Positions 1 to 12,867 of a stretch of 64,000 bases of DNA are shown here, piece after piece. Each line of letters starts with the position of its first letter. Positions within the stretch are counted from its first letter, which is position 1. The notes below the pieces were generated by a model. The model ran no database searches. It was given only the letters and a program-made list of their open reading frames with translations, and was not told the DNA's origin. A program made the position numbers and the translations under genes. Source of the stretch: Stereocaulon alpinum (lineage: Eukaryota > Ascomycota > Lecanoromycetes > Lecanorales > Stereocaulaceae); assembly GCA_018257865.1 (NCBI GenBank), contig JAEUBA010000008.1:186001-250000 (forward strand). The letters are read 5' to 3'.

Positions 1-855
1 TCATTGACACGGATCTCAAAACCGAGCTTGAACGATGAGTCTACTGTGAACCAGTAATTTCTGTACATTACCATTCGGCGGAACCCGTCTGAGCACATAT
101 GCCCCTAGCACCACTTTCAGACTTCTTCAGCAACTGCGGACTTTTACGGTCTGCACTTTACACCTTTCTTTATTTCACCACTGGATCCAAAATCTTGAAA
201 GGAGGCAATCGTTTGCATGGTTAGCATGTGCATGGCATCTGGGCGTTCTGGAGCGTCAAAGGCGACAGCTTCTAAAATTATTCATGCAGCGATGTTTTCA
301 ACGGATCTCCTTTCTACTTCTCAGCTTGAACGTCATGGAGACAATCTTGCTATGTATCCTTGGACTGTGGACCGTGGATCTCGGAGACGATTTCGCTACC
401 ATCTCTCACGAAGGCAAATCACGCATGTCCTAGGATTCTGCTGTCTCCAAGGGACATAGCACACAATCTTCCCTACATTTGCACAAAAGCCCCTGCTAGA
501 AAAGAATGCTTCAAACCACTAGGCGTTGACGATGGCATTGGCTACGGCTTTCGGCGATCGAGTCGCCCTTTGATAGACTTCAGAACATAGTTAACAAATA
601 ACCACATTCTTTGCAAAGAGCTCATGCCCATACTGTCGTTTGAGAGTCCACCGCTGTCTCTCGCAGTGTCTCAAGATCTCAAATTGTATCCTCCTGCCAT
701 CTCCGATTCGAAGCGTGAATGCCCGAAGAGCGTGCTAGGACAGATGTGGTTAGACTTCGTAACTAGATGTGGCGGTGTTCGATGCCATACATTCCTCCAC
801 TCTTTCCTTCGTTGCGTCTCCTAGAACTCTCTCTCAGACCTGAACAAACAGCAAG
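1..855. other. left-edge intergenic sequence
   Basis: No open frame here resembles a known protein. The part next to the gene starting at 856 is presumably its promoter and leader. The rest may be the 3' flank of a gene outside the window. Confidence 0.5.
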
Positions 856-2314
856 ATGGCGCCCTCTAGCGGGCACCTCTTGGTGCCAAAGGTCATACGT
901 ATGGTCAAGTAAGGCACCCATCCGCTTCTTCCCGAATGCCGCTCCATACTGATGCTCCTTCTCCAGGTTCGGCATCTCCAAGACCGCATCCCTCATACGC
1001 TCTAAACTGCCCCAGTCAACTCAAATAAGCACTACATCCAGTGCTTCTTTACAGCCTGTCCGTGTCTACGCTCAAAATCAACCTCTTCATCCCCTCGCTT
1101 TTCTCAAACAATCCCGTTCCCAGAATAATCGCTGGTTCTCCGCCAATGCTACCCGTACCTTTACATCATCTGCGAAATCCAATTCTGGTGTCCGCTACGA
1201 TCGTTCCAAATTCCCTATCTCGAAGGTTAGCAAGGCTGTCTCACAGCGCGGCGCTGCGCCCTTCGCAACTACCCTTCGCCCCAACCTTACAGGCGGTGCA
1301 TTACCCCGCTCGGCAGGCGGTTACAGTCTAGGTGGAGCAGGCAAAGGAGGAGCCCGACAATTCAGCCACACATCTGGGTGCCAAGCACAGGTTGTACACA
1401 ATGTCACTGCCGGCATTCGCGCCTTCCTCATCAGCGGTGGAAAGGCAAGATTTGATGGCGTCGATCCCATTACTGGCGAGAAGCGCTTCCGGTCGTTAAG
1501 CCAAACCGAGGACGCTGTGTACAAGGAATGGGAGAATCCAGTAACGAAAGGCACGAGCCTCAACTTCAAACTCAGCCCCACCATCACTGCCTTCTGCCCT
1601 TCCTTCTCCACGACTGCGCAAGACTCAAAGCTGGAGATTACATCTCTCAGTACCATCGGCCTTCTCGATAATCTAAGCATCGACTTCGCGCGCGCACTCA
1701 AAGACCTCTCCGCCATCCTCGCGGACCTTCGCCGCCTCTCTGTCTTTGGCGATCTCCCAATCTCTATGACCACAACGCCTTCAGGCCCAGTTCTAAGCGT
1801 CCGCTTCCCAGGCTGCGACGCAGATCTCGTCTCCCGACTGTGCGACGAAGTAGGCGTGCGCCGTGGTGTCATCTTGGAAGACGAAGCATGGGATGAGAAG
1901 GGAAACAAAGAGGTGGAAATGGCGCTGCTCTTCCCCTTCGCACCATCCACATCTCCCTCGGCCTCTAGCGAAGACGATGCGGCAGAGTACTTCAACCCAC
2001 CAAAGCCAATACAGCAAGATCAGGTCGACTGGAGACACATGCTTTCGCCTTCTATGCGGCCAGACTCGCTGCATGATACTACGGGCTCTGAAGACTATGC
2101 GACGCTGAAATCGCCTTTCCTACATTCCCAGTCACCATCTGGGTATGAGAGTCTAAGAGAAAGCGATTTCGACCCTGATGACCCGTACTACGAAAATTAC
2201 TCCCCACTGAGGGCGTCTTCGCACAGCACGAAAGGCGTGAGTACGGCTGGAGATTATGAGGGACTGGAAGGTATCTACAAGTTCCTTCAGGTCTGTGAGG
2301 ATGTGAGGAGGTAG
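856..2314 (+). CDS. conserved fungal protein, probably mitochondrial, sometimes annotated 'casein kinase II beta 2 subunit'
   Basis: Two exons, 856-908 and 967-2314, give 466 aa in one phase. The intron has donor GTAAGG and acceptor CCAG. The N-terminus is basic, rich in Ser/Thr and poor in acids, so a mitochondrial presequence is possible. A conserved core at about residues 175-320 includes GGKARFDGVDP, FARALKDLSAILADLRRL, LSVRFPGCDAD and DEVGVRRGV. The C-terminus is acidic and ends in YEGLEGIYKFLQVCEDVRR. The architecture matches, from memory, a Pezizomycotina family that databases label as a CK2 beta-2 subunit. The Cys4 zinc motif of true CK2 beta is not visible, so I do not accept that function. 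Gene structure is well supported; the role is unknown. Confidence 0.8.
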
Positions 2315-4082
2315 TATGGCATGGGGCGTTTGGGGGTCGAGAAGGACTGTTGATTCACTTGATCGGTCACAAATTGGTAAATAGTTAACAGGCGACGAGT
2401 TCAAATAAATGATGATACCAGTCACATAGCTGTCAATCTATCTAATCCATATTCCTCTGTCGCAAACACACAGCAGCTTGGAAACTGTAATATCTCCGTC
2501 CACAGCAATCTGCGCCGTCCATCCCTATCATCTCGCTGATCTCTACTCACCGCCTGTGCTCCATTCACCAAGCCAGCCTTTCGTTTTTGGCTCTTGCTTC
2601 GCAATTCCCCACAAAACAAGTACCAGGCGAGGCGAGCTCCGACACACACACAGCCCCTGCCCCCACACCTCGCGAAAAGGAAATGTTGCGCATAAGCTTC
2701 TGACACCACGTACCTAAGGTTATGATTTAGGCATCCCGGTATCCCGCATACGTAGGGCCCTGTCGGTGTTACGTAGCTGCACGGTATCCAACTCTCTTTA
2801 TTTTCTTTTATTTTCTGTCTGGGTTCTTTGTTGTTCGGTTCTGTCGGCTTGGGGGTATGTAAGTAGGTGAGATGCTCTGGGGTGGGGCTTTGCGCTGTCA
2901 TGTGGTTGTGAGAGGGAGTGGGTTTGGTAAAAGGTTGCGTCTGTAGTTTGGATGGTGGGAGTTGTTTGGTATGGGTAGAGGTGTTTGGGGTGTCAGCTGG
3001 AGGGTTGTTGATTGTGGCATGGAAGGTTAGAGCGCATGGGTTAGTGAGGGTTTGCGCTGGGGTATGGGTGCTGGTGATGCTCTGGGTGGGAGCTATTCGC
3101 GCTGTTAGTCGGTGGGAAGATGGTAGTATCTAGTGTAAGAGCTATGTGTGAGTTTTGAGCGCTGGGGGAAAGTACTAGGGGATGCCTTGGGTGCTGGGAT
3201 AGGATGAGTGGAGGAGGATGCAAGGGTCATAAGTTGGGACTTGTGCTTGAGAGCAAGGGGAAGGGAATGGCATGATGCGATCAACCCTGCGATGGCGACG
3301 ACGGGGTGAGGATGTTCAACTTTGTGAAGATCAGTTGCACAAGTGGATAGGCATGGAAACCGCAAAGCTGGTTAAGGATATGCAGCGTGAGGTACGTAGA
3401 GTTCGAAAATCAGATGTGGCAAGATCAGATGCTCCAATCCAATCGTGTCGACGTGATGGAGATCACAAGGTTCGGGACGAATCGCGGAGAAAAGTCCGTT
3501 GGCTGCAACAGGGTACTTGATAAGGGAGAGGGGTGGAAGTCCTGTGTTTTGAGACATAGGGCATCGTGAGAATTCCTTGGAGCGCATCGCGGAAGCCGTT
3601 AAGCTAATGGGCAAGCATCCTTCCTGCAAGCTTTTTATTGTCCGATGGACAAGAGGATTGACTTCGGTTCGCAATCGTGTGCGAATGCGCAATTCTGATA
3701 GGTTGGCTGCTCGTGCAGTTGAGAATGCCGAAGGCAAAAGTTGAAGCCATAGTGCTAATCAAGATCGGCACTGTGCGGGTCACCGATCAGTTCCTCTTGA
3801 TCAGAGTTCATTCGTCTAGCGATATGTATGAGGCGCAGTAGATAGTAATCGTGCATGGCAGTGGTTGTGCACGCGCGATGCAGACGGACGTGAAACGGCA
3901 TGGTTTGCCGATATCCAGTCAATTGACAGTGGTATTCCAAAACGCATAGGTCAATATCCGCAAGATGGTTTGGCTCCCGGGACACGAATAACAATGGACA
4001 TCTTTGGTCGAGCTATCGAGCGCAAACCCGTTATGGAAGCTCCCAATATTTTTACAAGGGATATCAAAATTGCTGGGATAGA
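2315..4082. other. 1.8-kb convergent intergenic region
   Basis: It lies between the 3' ends of two convergent genes. From about 2880 to 3260 the + strand is strongly G/T-rich. Open frames of up to 159 codons occur on the minus strand (2422-2901, 3372-3737), but they resemble no family and have no convincing splice extension. I see no supportable gene. Confidence 0.5.
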
Positions 4083-5315
4083 TTAGTCTGTCATCCACGC
4101 AGCTACTCTGTTGGTGCCGAATCTGGCGGCAAATCTCAGGCCGGTTCCTCCCATAGGGAAGTAGCTGACCAAATACCAGACAAGCGACACTAACTGTACC
4201 ACGGTAGATATTAGGGTCAAAATGGTGCTGTGAAGCTGTCATGTGAACATGAGGTCAGCAGGCCAATCTTGGATGAGTATGCTGGAAGAGGGAGGGATGT
4301 GTGCAGAGTAGCGTCGCGAAACAGGTTCGGTTTGACGATTAAGAACGTAATGGAGGGTTGACAGTGGCTTACTTTGATGGCAAAGAACAACGTTAATCCG
4401 ATCGAACCAAAGTACGCTGCAGAGAAGGGCAGTCGAGGCCCAGAGATAAGGTGCTTTGCGTATGTCATTGGGCCCATGAGGACTGCCCATGACGCCAAAA
4501 ATAATACGGATCCGAAAGACCATCTGTAGATCAAGCTAATATCAGCCACGGCCTCGTATTCACTATTCAAACAGAGGAAGAGGAAGCGCGTATGATCGTA
4601 TGGTTGTATGATTGTATGATGAAACAAAAGTAGGCATTCGAAACATATGGGGCAACTCGGCCGTCTAGTAGCCGAGTTTCATCCACACGCCGCCCCCGCA
4701 CCAGACCAGAGAGGGTACGCGTCTTGAGGTGGCGCGTGGCCCTTCTTGGAGCTTCCGGGGGGGTTGAAGTCAAATATATGAGTATGGAGGGTATACGTAC
4801 AGTATAGCAAACTTTCTTGGAACCGGCCATAATAGCGGGAATAGGGCGAAACAGAGGACGAAGCAGGCCAAGGCAGCTAGATTACACGCCCCGAAGATGA
4901 GCAATCGATCCCAGCGACTCACTAATGCAAACAAGGGAGTGTCAGTATAGATTTGCCGCTAAAGCAATACAACATAGATGATCCATCGGCAGGGTGCATG
5001 ATCTGACGCATGTGACGATAACGGCTGCGCAGGAACTCTGGGCTTATCACAAGCGCTATCCTTAGGCTGTCAAGGCCGTTCTATAGACTTACATGCAAAG
5101 AAACCTTCTTCCTCCTCTCTCCGGCTCGGAGCAGGCAATGGGGCACCTGGACCATCGTTGTGTGTAGGCAGCCTAACATAGCCGCCGGTGCTGAAAGGGT
5201 TGAGCGACTGAATCCTGGACAGGAGGGGCGATGAAGTGGTGTTCGCTGGAATGTCTGGGTCTCGTCGAGCCCAGCCCATGGAATTCAAGGAATCTCGAAA
5301 GGATGTTGAGGCCAT
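4083..5315 (-). CDS. SFT2: SFT2-family vesicle transport protein
   Basis: Four exons in reading order, 5315-5093, 4921-4801, 4523-4373 and 4235-4083, give 215 aa with every phase closing (donors GTAAGT, GTACGT, GTAAGC). The cytosolic N-terminus begins MASTSFRDSLNSMGWARRD. Four hydrophobic segments follow, with the family landmarks FLASWAVLMGP, KHLISGPRLPF, AAYFGSIGLTLFFAI and LVWYLVSYFPMGG. SFT2 is a tetraspan protein that helps endosome-derived vesicles fuse with the Golgi. An upstream in-frame ATG at 5378 would add 21 residues; I prefer 5315 because it matches the family start. Intron 2 (277 nt) is long for this window and holds an imperfect GTATGATTGTATGA-like repeat near 4590-4620. Confidence 0.93.
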
Positions 5316-8201
5316 GCTAGCAATCAATGATCTGCCTCGAAACTTTCGGCAGGCCGCCTCTACCGAGCTTCCCTGCAATATAAATGCACCAGTAAAAGTT
5401 AAAGGTACAAGTCGAAAGTCGACGGATGTAGATGGTAAGGTAGGTGATCCCCAGACGTTGGAAAGTCAAGACCGAATGATCGACAAGACCATGGGAAATC
5501 GACCGTGCGGGAGCGCTGCAGGTGCAGAGAATGGAGCAACGCGCGGCGGGAACGGAAGATTTCGTGCAGCTGTAGCAGGTGATCTGCCTGTGGGGTAGAA
5601 GAAGCTTCGTGTCGATTCTGGTAACGAAGCAAAGCCTAGACGGAGAACGGAGCACGATGGGCGCTGTAGAGGTCCTACCACCAAGCGGTGAAGGACTAGA
5701 GAATGGTCTAATAGGGTCAAGAGCTTCTAGTGCGATATGCAGGCTTGTGACGACGAGGCCTGATCTCCGATAGCCAAGGTAGGGGGTGGGTGGGGGGTTG
5801 TGTGGTAATAGAGGGGGTGCTTCGTTTTCCAGAGTAGCTAGAAACGAGGAAAAGAGGGGTCTTGGATAGCTTGAAGGGGCTAAGCATGAAGGAGGGTGGC
5901 CTGGGTGGGTGGGTGCTAGTCGGGATACGGTGATTGGGCGGCCGGAGCCAGGTAGTGCTTGTGTTGAGAAGTCACTATGTATTGCAGGACACCCTCTTCT
6001 GTAGTAATTGAAAATTCTAGTCCATCTGGAAAGAGGACCGAAGGGCGAAGGAGTGGGCGGTTGATGCAGTGTCAAGATAGACACTGACGCCTTGATAAGT
6101 TGATACGGTACATGATCAACAGACAATCTTCCGTCCATGGTCAGAGCTTCTTTCCACACCCTAACCTGTCCCCGGACTAGCGTGACGCATCAGCAGCCAT
6201 CACCGCCACACACCCTCCCCCATCTACCTTATTTTTCCATATCAAAATCCCATTTCATCTTCCTACACCTTCGCGTCCGGCGTTTCCAGCTTTAAAGCAA
6301 CAATGTTCCCATTCCTGCCTAGATTTCCATGACTCACCCCTGGTCAGAAGATTGTAGTCTTAGTATGTCATGGATCCAAATGTGTGGCGTTCTATTCGTA
6401 AAAAGGTCTCAAGTGAGACCACTGAGACTGCGAATGATCAACGAATGGCAGGTGGATTGTGGCCATGATCCGTAGAGGAGCCTCTTGATCCTCTGTCCAG
6501 ACGACATATATTCCCGCTCGACCCTGCAGTCGCTGCCGTGCGCTTTCCATCATTCTACATCAGCTCCCGTCAATAGCCATACTCTGACTCGTTGTACTTG
6601 GATCTTGAGCTTTTAGAGTCCTTTGCTACTGTCAGCAAAGCCTTTCAGCCCCACCAATCGTCTTCCGACATCGCCGGGTGCCTTCGAAGCAACCCTGCGC
6701 CCAGAAGCCTTGCGTTGCGCAATTTGGGCTTAGCCTTGTCCTGCCTTCTCAACCTCACATCAAGCACCTTTCATCTTCATTCCTTTCAACGCATTGAGCG
6801 CATCACTGTGCAGAAGTCGAAACATCGTTGCATGAAACCTTGACCAACTGCCCCACGCATTCCAAGAATCCAAGGGCACTTAGCGTCATCGTACATTCGG
6901 GTCTAGCGCGGATCCATCCGAGAGCGAAGGCGGCCAAGCGATTATCTTGAGAATCGTCGCCAACGAATCATCGCTCATCCTTCCTACCTCCCACCTCGAC
7001 ACCGCCATTCCCTCTACTACTCCCTCTTTCCCCTTTGATACCTCCGACACCTGCGGTCATCAATACCGCTCATCATATTGCTGCCGCATCACTCCGACCA
7101 CGTTCTTCCCTACGTTTGGCGGGTTGCACAGAGCCGATCCGTCAGCTCACACTTACTAAGTCTGGCTCAGTGTCTGGCGGGTCCAGTCTACTCAACACTA
7201 CCCTCCATTTCGGCAGCTACTCCCGCTGTCAAGACCTCGCCGGAGCCTCATAATATACCCACATACTCAACTACCCGGCAATTGCCATCGTCCACTGAGA
7301 TTCCGTGGCGGCTATCCGATCTGGTAAGACCTCTCTACTTGGTTGTTTGTCCCTGCACGACCATCCACGCTTGTTGAATCTGTTATTGGCTACACCTCTA
7401 CATTGGGCATCATATGTTGGGCATAGTGGAGCAGGCAGTGCTGTTTGTTTTCAACTCCACAAGCCTTCAAGACCTACATGCGGCTCCCGACAGATGTTGT
7501 TGTGGACCTACATTGCGGCTGAACACCAACCTTATTCTGCTTCCTCGTTAGATTGTGGTCTATCATCGTCTTCGCAAGAGGGCCAGACCTTGTATTGTTT
7601 TCTAGGAACAAGTCCAATCCTTTTACTGACACAGCATTTTAGACCGTTAGCTTCAACACACGCCTCCGGAAGGGGACAACTGCAGCAACGACAAGCCGTT
7701 GAACCTGCCCAAACGAGACACTGTCTCTTACCAAATCTGTGCCCGAAAACAACATCCAAACAGCTTATAACGTATCACGAGCCTCGGCGCTTCCTGCAAA
7801 GGCCCTCGTCAAACTATCCTTGTGGTACGTCCTGTTCTATAGCCTGGGTATTACAAGGGTAACACGAAGTTGCACTTGCCATTCATCTAAGTCATACACT
7901 GACCGTCTCATAGAAGAAATCCAACACTATCGACGTTTTGAGTCTGCTTCCTTCCAGATCAAATCCACAACCCTACGTCTTGCAACAACTCCGAACATTC
8001 ACGATACAAAGATCGTTGGCACTCTTCAGATCAATCTCCAAAGGTATAAGACCTTCCTAACAGAATCCGAGAATACATCGACTATTTATCCCTGTTCCGG
8101 GGCCGACCAAGATCCATAACTTCCCAGAACGCCTAGTGCGTATACCTTCTCATAAGGCTTCTGATAAATTCACACACCGACCTTCTGATTAAGGTGTTGT
8201 C
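5316..8201. promoter_or_regulatory. 2.9-kb divergent promoter and long leader between SFT2 and the bHLH gene
   Basis: The region separates two divergent genes. The bHLH-proximal half (about 6180-8200) is pyrimidine-rich on the + strand, with CT-rich runs such as those at 6205-6295, and carries several short open frames (for example 6592-6843, 7305-7862). This is what long fungal regulator leaders with uORFs or leader introns look like. A 280-codon minus-strand frame at 5317-6159 is Pro/Ser/Leu-rich with no family resemblance and I treat it as chance. Confidence 0.45.
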
Positions 8202-10098
8202 ATGCCAGTAAATTGTGAGTTTCTAGTTTCATCTCCGAAGTCTTGAAATCTTTCAGGCGTCTTTGCAGTCCTTTTACCTTCCAGAAAAGAGCAACCTCTT
8301 TGGATTACCGGACAACATTTAAATTTAGACTTGTTCGACGCTTTCGATGATGTTTACTTACATTGTTCCATTTTTTCCAGCTGAGAGCACTTTCGACCTT
8401 CAATACTCCCTTCCAATCCAAATGACGATAAAGGCGAACGATATACATCCAGATCCAACATTGGACGACGAATTGGGTTTCTTCAGGAGTGGCATGGCCC
8501 ATACAGGCGACTCGAGCCCTTACATCAAGGACGAACCAGAAGACTTCAACTTCAACACATACAGTTTCCCATCAAGCCAACGCGGCCCCAACATGGCGAA
8601 TGGACAGCAGTTCGGTCACGGCTCGGGAGGCAATGTTGACCCATCAGACCTTTCGATGCCTAACAACAACTATGGACAGTACGGCTCTGCTACTCAGCAA
8701 AACATGTCCGGTAGTTTCAATTACGGGCTTTCAGGGATTCACGATGATGAGCTTAACGAGCTGGACCTGAATGACACTTCTAATCAACATCATTTCCAGA
8801 ATGGGCAACATGGATTCGGAGCTCAAGGCAATAATCAGAATTTCTTCACAAATCAAGGCCAAACAACAGCTAATGGCCAGAGTCAAATAACCCAGATGTA
8901 CTCTAGTACGCCGGATGGTGCGCCCATTCATAGCCCGTTCACGCACGCCAATTTCAACTACGCCCCAATCCAGCAGATGCAGCAGCCGCAACAGCAGATG
9001 CGTCCGAATCCACTTAACACGCAGAATGGTTATCCACATCGCCGGTCTCAATCTTACATGGCCCCAACGATGGATCGACAACAATCAGATTCTAGAAGCC
9101 CTATGACCCCAAAGACGCCAGGCTTGGGCGCTCTACACCTAGGAACCCCAGAGTCTGGCAGCCTCCCTTCCCAACCCATTCATGCAAACTTCACCAACAA
9201 CCGCGGCCACCAGAAAGGTCTCTCAAACCAATTCGATAGCACTCCTGCTAGCCTTTACCTAGACTCACCCATGGGATCCCCAAGTCACGGAGCAAATCAT
9301 GCTCAAATTTCAGACATTTTGAAGCATGGAAAGCATGCTTCACTACCCACCAAGGTGGAAAATACTCATCACGCAGTCCCCTCTTACCAGACCCAAGAAG
9401 CTAAGCGTCGCCGCCGTCGGGAATCGCACAATATGGTGGAGCGTCGTCGCCGTGACAATATCAACGATAAGATCCAAGAGCTTTCACGTCTCGTTCCTCA
9501 GCACCGTCTGGAAGATGAGAAAGTCCGCAAACACATCATGAACAATTCACCCCTCTCACCCACCCTTGCTGCTACAGGTAGAAGCCCAGAACAAGCCACG
9601 TCATTGCTAGCAGGTGGTGGTCGCCGTGCGACAGGCGCTGGCAGTATAAGCATGGGTATCCCTCCCGAAGAAAAAGACAAGGGACCCAACAAAGGCGACA
9701 TTCTCAACGGTGCCGTCAGCTGGACTCGAGACCTAATGTGGGCCCTCAACAACAAGTTCCAGCAAGAATCAGAACTCGCAGAGTACATATCCAGTCTTGG
9801 CGGTCAATACCCATTTTCACAGACAGAAGAAGAACGGCGTATGCGTACAGAGCTCCTGCATGCCATGCAAGTAAATGACGCCAATAGCTTCTCGTACACA
9901 CGTGCGCCCGGCTCCGGACTGAGGGTGCCCCACCATACGAATGCAGCTGGAGAGCCACTGAACGAAGGAAACATGGATGCCCTGAGCCCGCAGAGCTTGT
10001 CACCAGATCAACAATCAGGTTCGAGTAACCAAGGCCAACAACAATTCTGGAATCCGAGCTTCAAGGAAGAAGACGAGTATGGCATGGACATGCAATGA
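8202..10098 (+). CDS. basic helix-loop-helix transcription factor with a long loop
   Basis: Two exons, 8202-8214 and 8381-10098, give 576 aa. The 13-nt first exon (ATGCCAGTAAATT, donor GTGAGT) joins a TTTTTTCCAG acceptor in phase. A start at 8347 without the intron is the alternative. The N-terminal half is Asn/Gln/Ser-rich and resembles an activation region. The basic region KRRRRRESHNMVERRRRDN lies near residues 346-364, followed by helix 1 (INDKIQELSRLVP). About 60 Ser/Gly-rich residues then precede helix 2 (GDILNGAVSWTRDLMWAL, about 443-460). The H, E and R pattern in the basic region fits E-box-type binding. It resembles the Pezizomycotina HLH proteins labelled 'GlcD gamma'. It should be a nuclear dimeric regulator; targets cannot be read from sequence. 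Confidence 0.9.
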
Positions 10099-11218
10099 AG
10101 CAATTCAATTGGGTGACAGGCGTCGTCACACACTTCGCGAATACATTACCTCGCTTCCTTGGTACACACATGCACCATCGGTTACATTCTCCTGATATTA
10201 GCATACTCGCTTCCCAAGCGATCATCCTCGTGTTGCAGGCATTTCATTGAGCATGTTTTCTCTTTCGCGGTATATGCATAGGCGCGGCGAGCGAGGTCGA
10301 CGCAGAGGAGTTTGGGGTGCAGGAGTGCAGGGAGGTCGGATGGATTTCACATACCACCATCGTTATTCATCAACGGCATACAGCACGGCGCTCGGATTTC
10401 GAACTCTCTTTCATATTCATATACCTATTTGGAGTGGTGGTCTTTGTGGATCTAGCTCTGTGAGCTTTATCGTGCGGGCGTTTTCAGTTTCTTGTCATTG
10501 TGGAATACCTTTCGCTACCTAATATTCGCTTCTGATGGGGTACTAAGTTTATTGCGATGGGGGTTTTGCTCGGGCTGGATTAGAGACAGACGGCATAGGA
10601 TATGAAACCTTTTCTTACAATCATGATTGATGCTCCAGCTTGCTCGCGCACAGTGCTTTTCATCCTTTTCATCGTAGAGCGTGAGGAGAGACTTGAGGCT
10701 TATCAGCTTATGCTCGCCTTGCTTCCTTGCTATCTCAAGCACGTACCTTTGCGATGGCGTTCTCCCTACGCCGTACTGAAACAACCTCCCGTTCTCGCCT
10801 GTCACATACTGTGCCGCAAGCTCGCTGTCCTACTCGGTTTTTAAACCTTGTCGTATTGAAAATCTACCTTGTAGTCATTGTCATAACCTGGTGTCACTAC
10901 CGAGCGTCATGCATGCATGCCCTTTACACTTTAAGAGGCTGTGTGTATCCTGCTCGGACATCGAGTGTCTGTTAGCTACTGTTGACGAGCGTATGGTGAA
11001 GGGGTGTTTGGTGCTGGTAGTGCTGGATATGTCACAGAGGGTGTTGGGGAGCCGCTTTGGAGTGGTGGGTACAGGTGAGTGGTCAGGGTTATACTTGAGA
11101 TGAAGCTGTGGAACGACGAAGTGACGGCGTGTTTTTACAGGTGCGGTTCTTTTAGTATGTATACAATTGCTTTTGGTCTATTGTACAAAGATTTGCGCTG
11201 CCGAGAAGGGGCAGAGCT
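10099..11218. other. 1.1-kb convergent intergenic region
   Basis: It lies between the 3' ends of the bHLH gene and the aldo-keto reductase gene. Short open frames (about 10247-10522, 10515-10805) have no recognisable composition. Nothing beyond 3' untranslated sequence is supported. Confidence 0.5.
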
Positions 11219-12298
11219 CTACTTCTTCCCCTCCAAATCCGCATAGAAATTCCAACCGAAGCTGCCTGAGGGGTCGTTAAAGCGTAGCTTCTTGTCGATG
11301 CTATTTAGCTTCTTCATATCCTCTGGATCAAGCTTGAAATCGCCCTCGAGGTTACTCCTTATTCTGCTTGGTGTTTTCGACTTGGGTAGGACTGAGTGTC
11401 CATTCTGTATCCCCCACGCCAGCGCAACCTGCGCGCCATTCTTGCCGTATTTCTTTCCTATTTCGACGAGAGTGGGGTCTTCGATCAGTTTCCCGAGGTT
11501 TTTGTCGGAATCGTAGATCTCATTTTGGTTGCCGAAGGGTGAGTAGTGCTGGACATGGATCCCCTTGCTCTTATGGAAAGCGACGAAATCGTGCTGTTGT
11601 AGCCAGGGATGGCATTCGATTTGGTGCGCGGCAGGAACGACTTCACAGTTCTTCAACAGTCTTTCGAGCTCTGCTTTCGAGAAATTTGAGATTCCGATTG
11701 CGCGCGTTTTGCCGCTTTTGAGCGTTGCTTCCATTGCCTTCCAGGTGTCGATGTAGTCTGTGTCGCCTACTTGCATCTTCCCGTCCTTTTTGGGAATCAT
11801 GCTGGAGCCGCGGGCGAAGGGTGAGGGCCAGTGCATTAGGTAGAGGTCTAGGTAGTCGGTTCCTAGGTCTGCGAGGGAGGCGTCGAGGGCGGGGGCTACG
11901 TCGTCGGGGTGGTGGGAGTTGTTCCATAGCTTTGTGGTGATGAAGATTTCGGAGCGGGGGATGCCGCTTTTCTTGATTGCTTTTCCTACTGCGGGCTCGG
12001 TGCCGTAGCTGGGTGGTTGTTAGTGTGCTGTCTGGCTCATGGATGGGGTTCAAAGCTGGGGAGCTGCGTACATGCGAGCGGTATCGATGTGTCTGTAGCC
12101 TGCTTTCAATGCCTCGGTGACAGCATCTTCCTGCGCGTCTTTGTCCTGCCACGTCCCAAATCCAATGGCTGGGATCTCGGCGCCGGTGTTCAAGGGGAGC
12201 TTGGTGTGCAGAGTGGTCATTGTTCTTGCTTGAGGTGTGACTTGACTCGATATTTGCGTAAGTCTGGCGGAGGCGATTCTGGATGTTCGAGAAAGCAT
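11219..12298 (-). CDS. aldo-keto reductase, possible mitochondrial presequence
   Basis: Exons 12298-12072 and 12008-11219 give 338 aa. The splice joins HIDTAR to IYGTEPAVGKAIK exactly as the family requires. The AKR tetrad is visible: Asp and Tyr in HIDTARIY (about 72 and 77), Lys in ITTKLW, His in LYLMHWP. NADPH-site residues fit the SKTPSRIRSNL segment near the C-terminus. The expected reaction is NADPH-dependent reduction of aldehydes or ketones; the substrate is not readable. The first 26 residues are rich in Arg, Ser and Thr with no acidic residue, then a second Met begins MTTLHTKLPLN, which is a typical cytosolic AKR start. Two initiation sites could give mitochondrial and cytosolic forms. 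Confidence 0.92.
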
Positions 12299-12867
12299 TG
12301 GGGTTTAATCGAAGGCGTTCGGTTTTATCAAGCGATAGGGAAATACATGAGCTGCTAAGACATCACAATCGTAGAAACATCGACATAAACGTCAACCGTA
12401 CGTCATCTGACAGGCCGAATAGCCGATTTACCGTGGTGCCGACGAAGATGCCCGACCATGACATTGTGCCCTCCATCATTGGAAGTCGTGTAAGATTGCC
12501 TTCCTACAACTACTACTAAGCACTGGTCATACTCACGTACCTCTGAAGCTCGCTTCCGAAGCCAGATCTCGGATATCCGAGACTTTTCCAGGATCTACAC
12601 TCCAAATTTAGGGTCAAGTCAACCACGCAGTAGCGTTGGCAATACTGTGGCTGAGCGCCACAGTGCTGCGCAACGGCAATCACAAAGGGCGAAAACTGGG
12701 AAATACTAGCATCATTGCGCGTACTGTATATAGATCAAATCTTCCCCTCTCTTGTTCTCTTTCTTGCTATACATGAATTCATTTACACTTGCACCCATTT
12801 AGCCTGTGATACCCAATTGCTGCACTAACTTCTAAATTCCTCCACTGAATCAGCTATTCCAATTACA
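12299..12867. promoter_or_regulatory. divergent promoter region, AKR / GPI-type protein
   Basis: It separates two divergent genes. A CAGTAGCGTTGGCAATACTG-like stretch near 12630 is partly palindromic with GTGGCTGAGCGCCACAGTG. The C/T-rich stretch at 12740-12850 should hold the leader of the downstream + strand gene. No further gene is seen. Confidence 0.4.

Noticed and set aside
1321..1995. 224-codon minus-strand frame within the conserved protein gene at 856-2314
   Set aside because: Antisense shadow of a well-supported coding exon.
2422..2901. 159-codon minus-strand open frame
   Set aside because: No family resemblance, odd composition and no splice extension. It lies in a convergent spacer.
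5317..6159. 280-codon minus-strand open frame upstream of SFT2
   Set aside because: Low-complexity Pro/Ser/Leu-rich product with no family resemblance. It overlaps the SFT2 start region and is best explained as a chance frame in promoter DNA.
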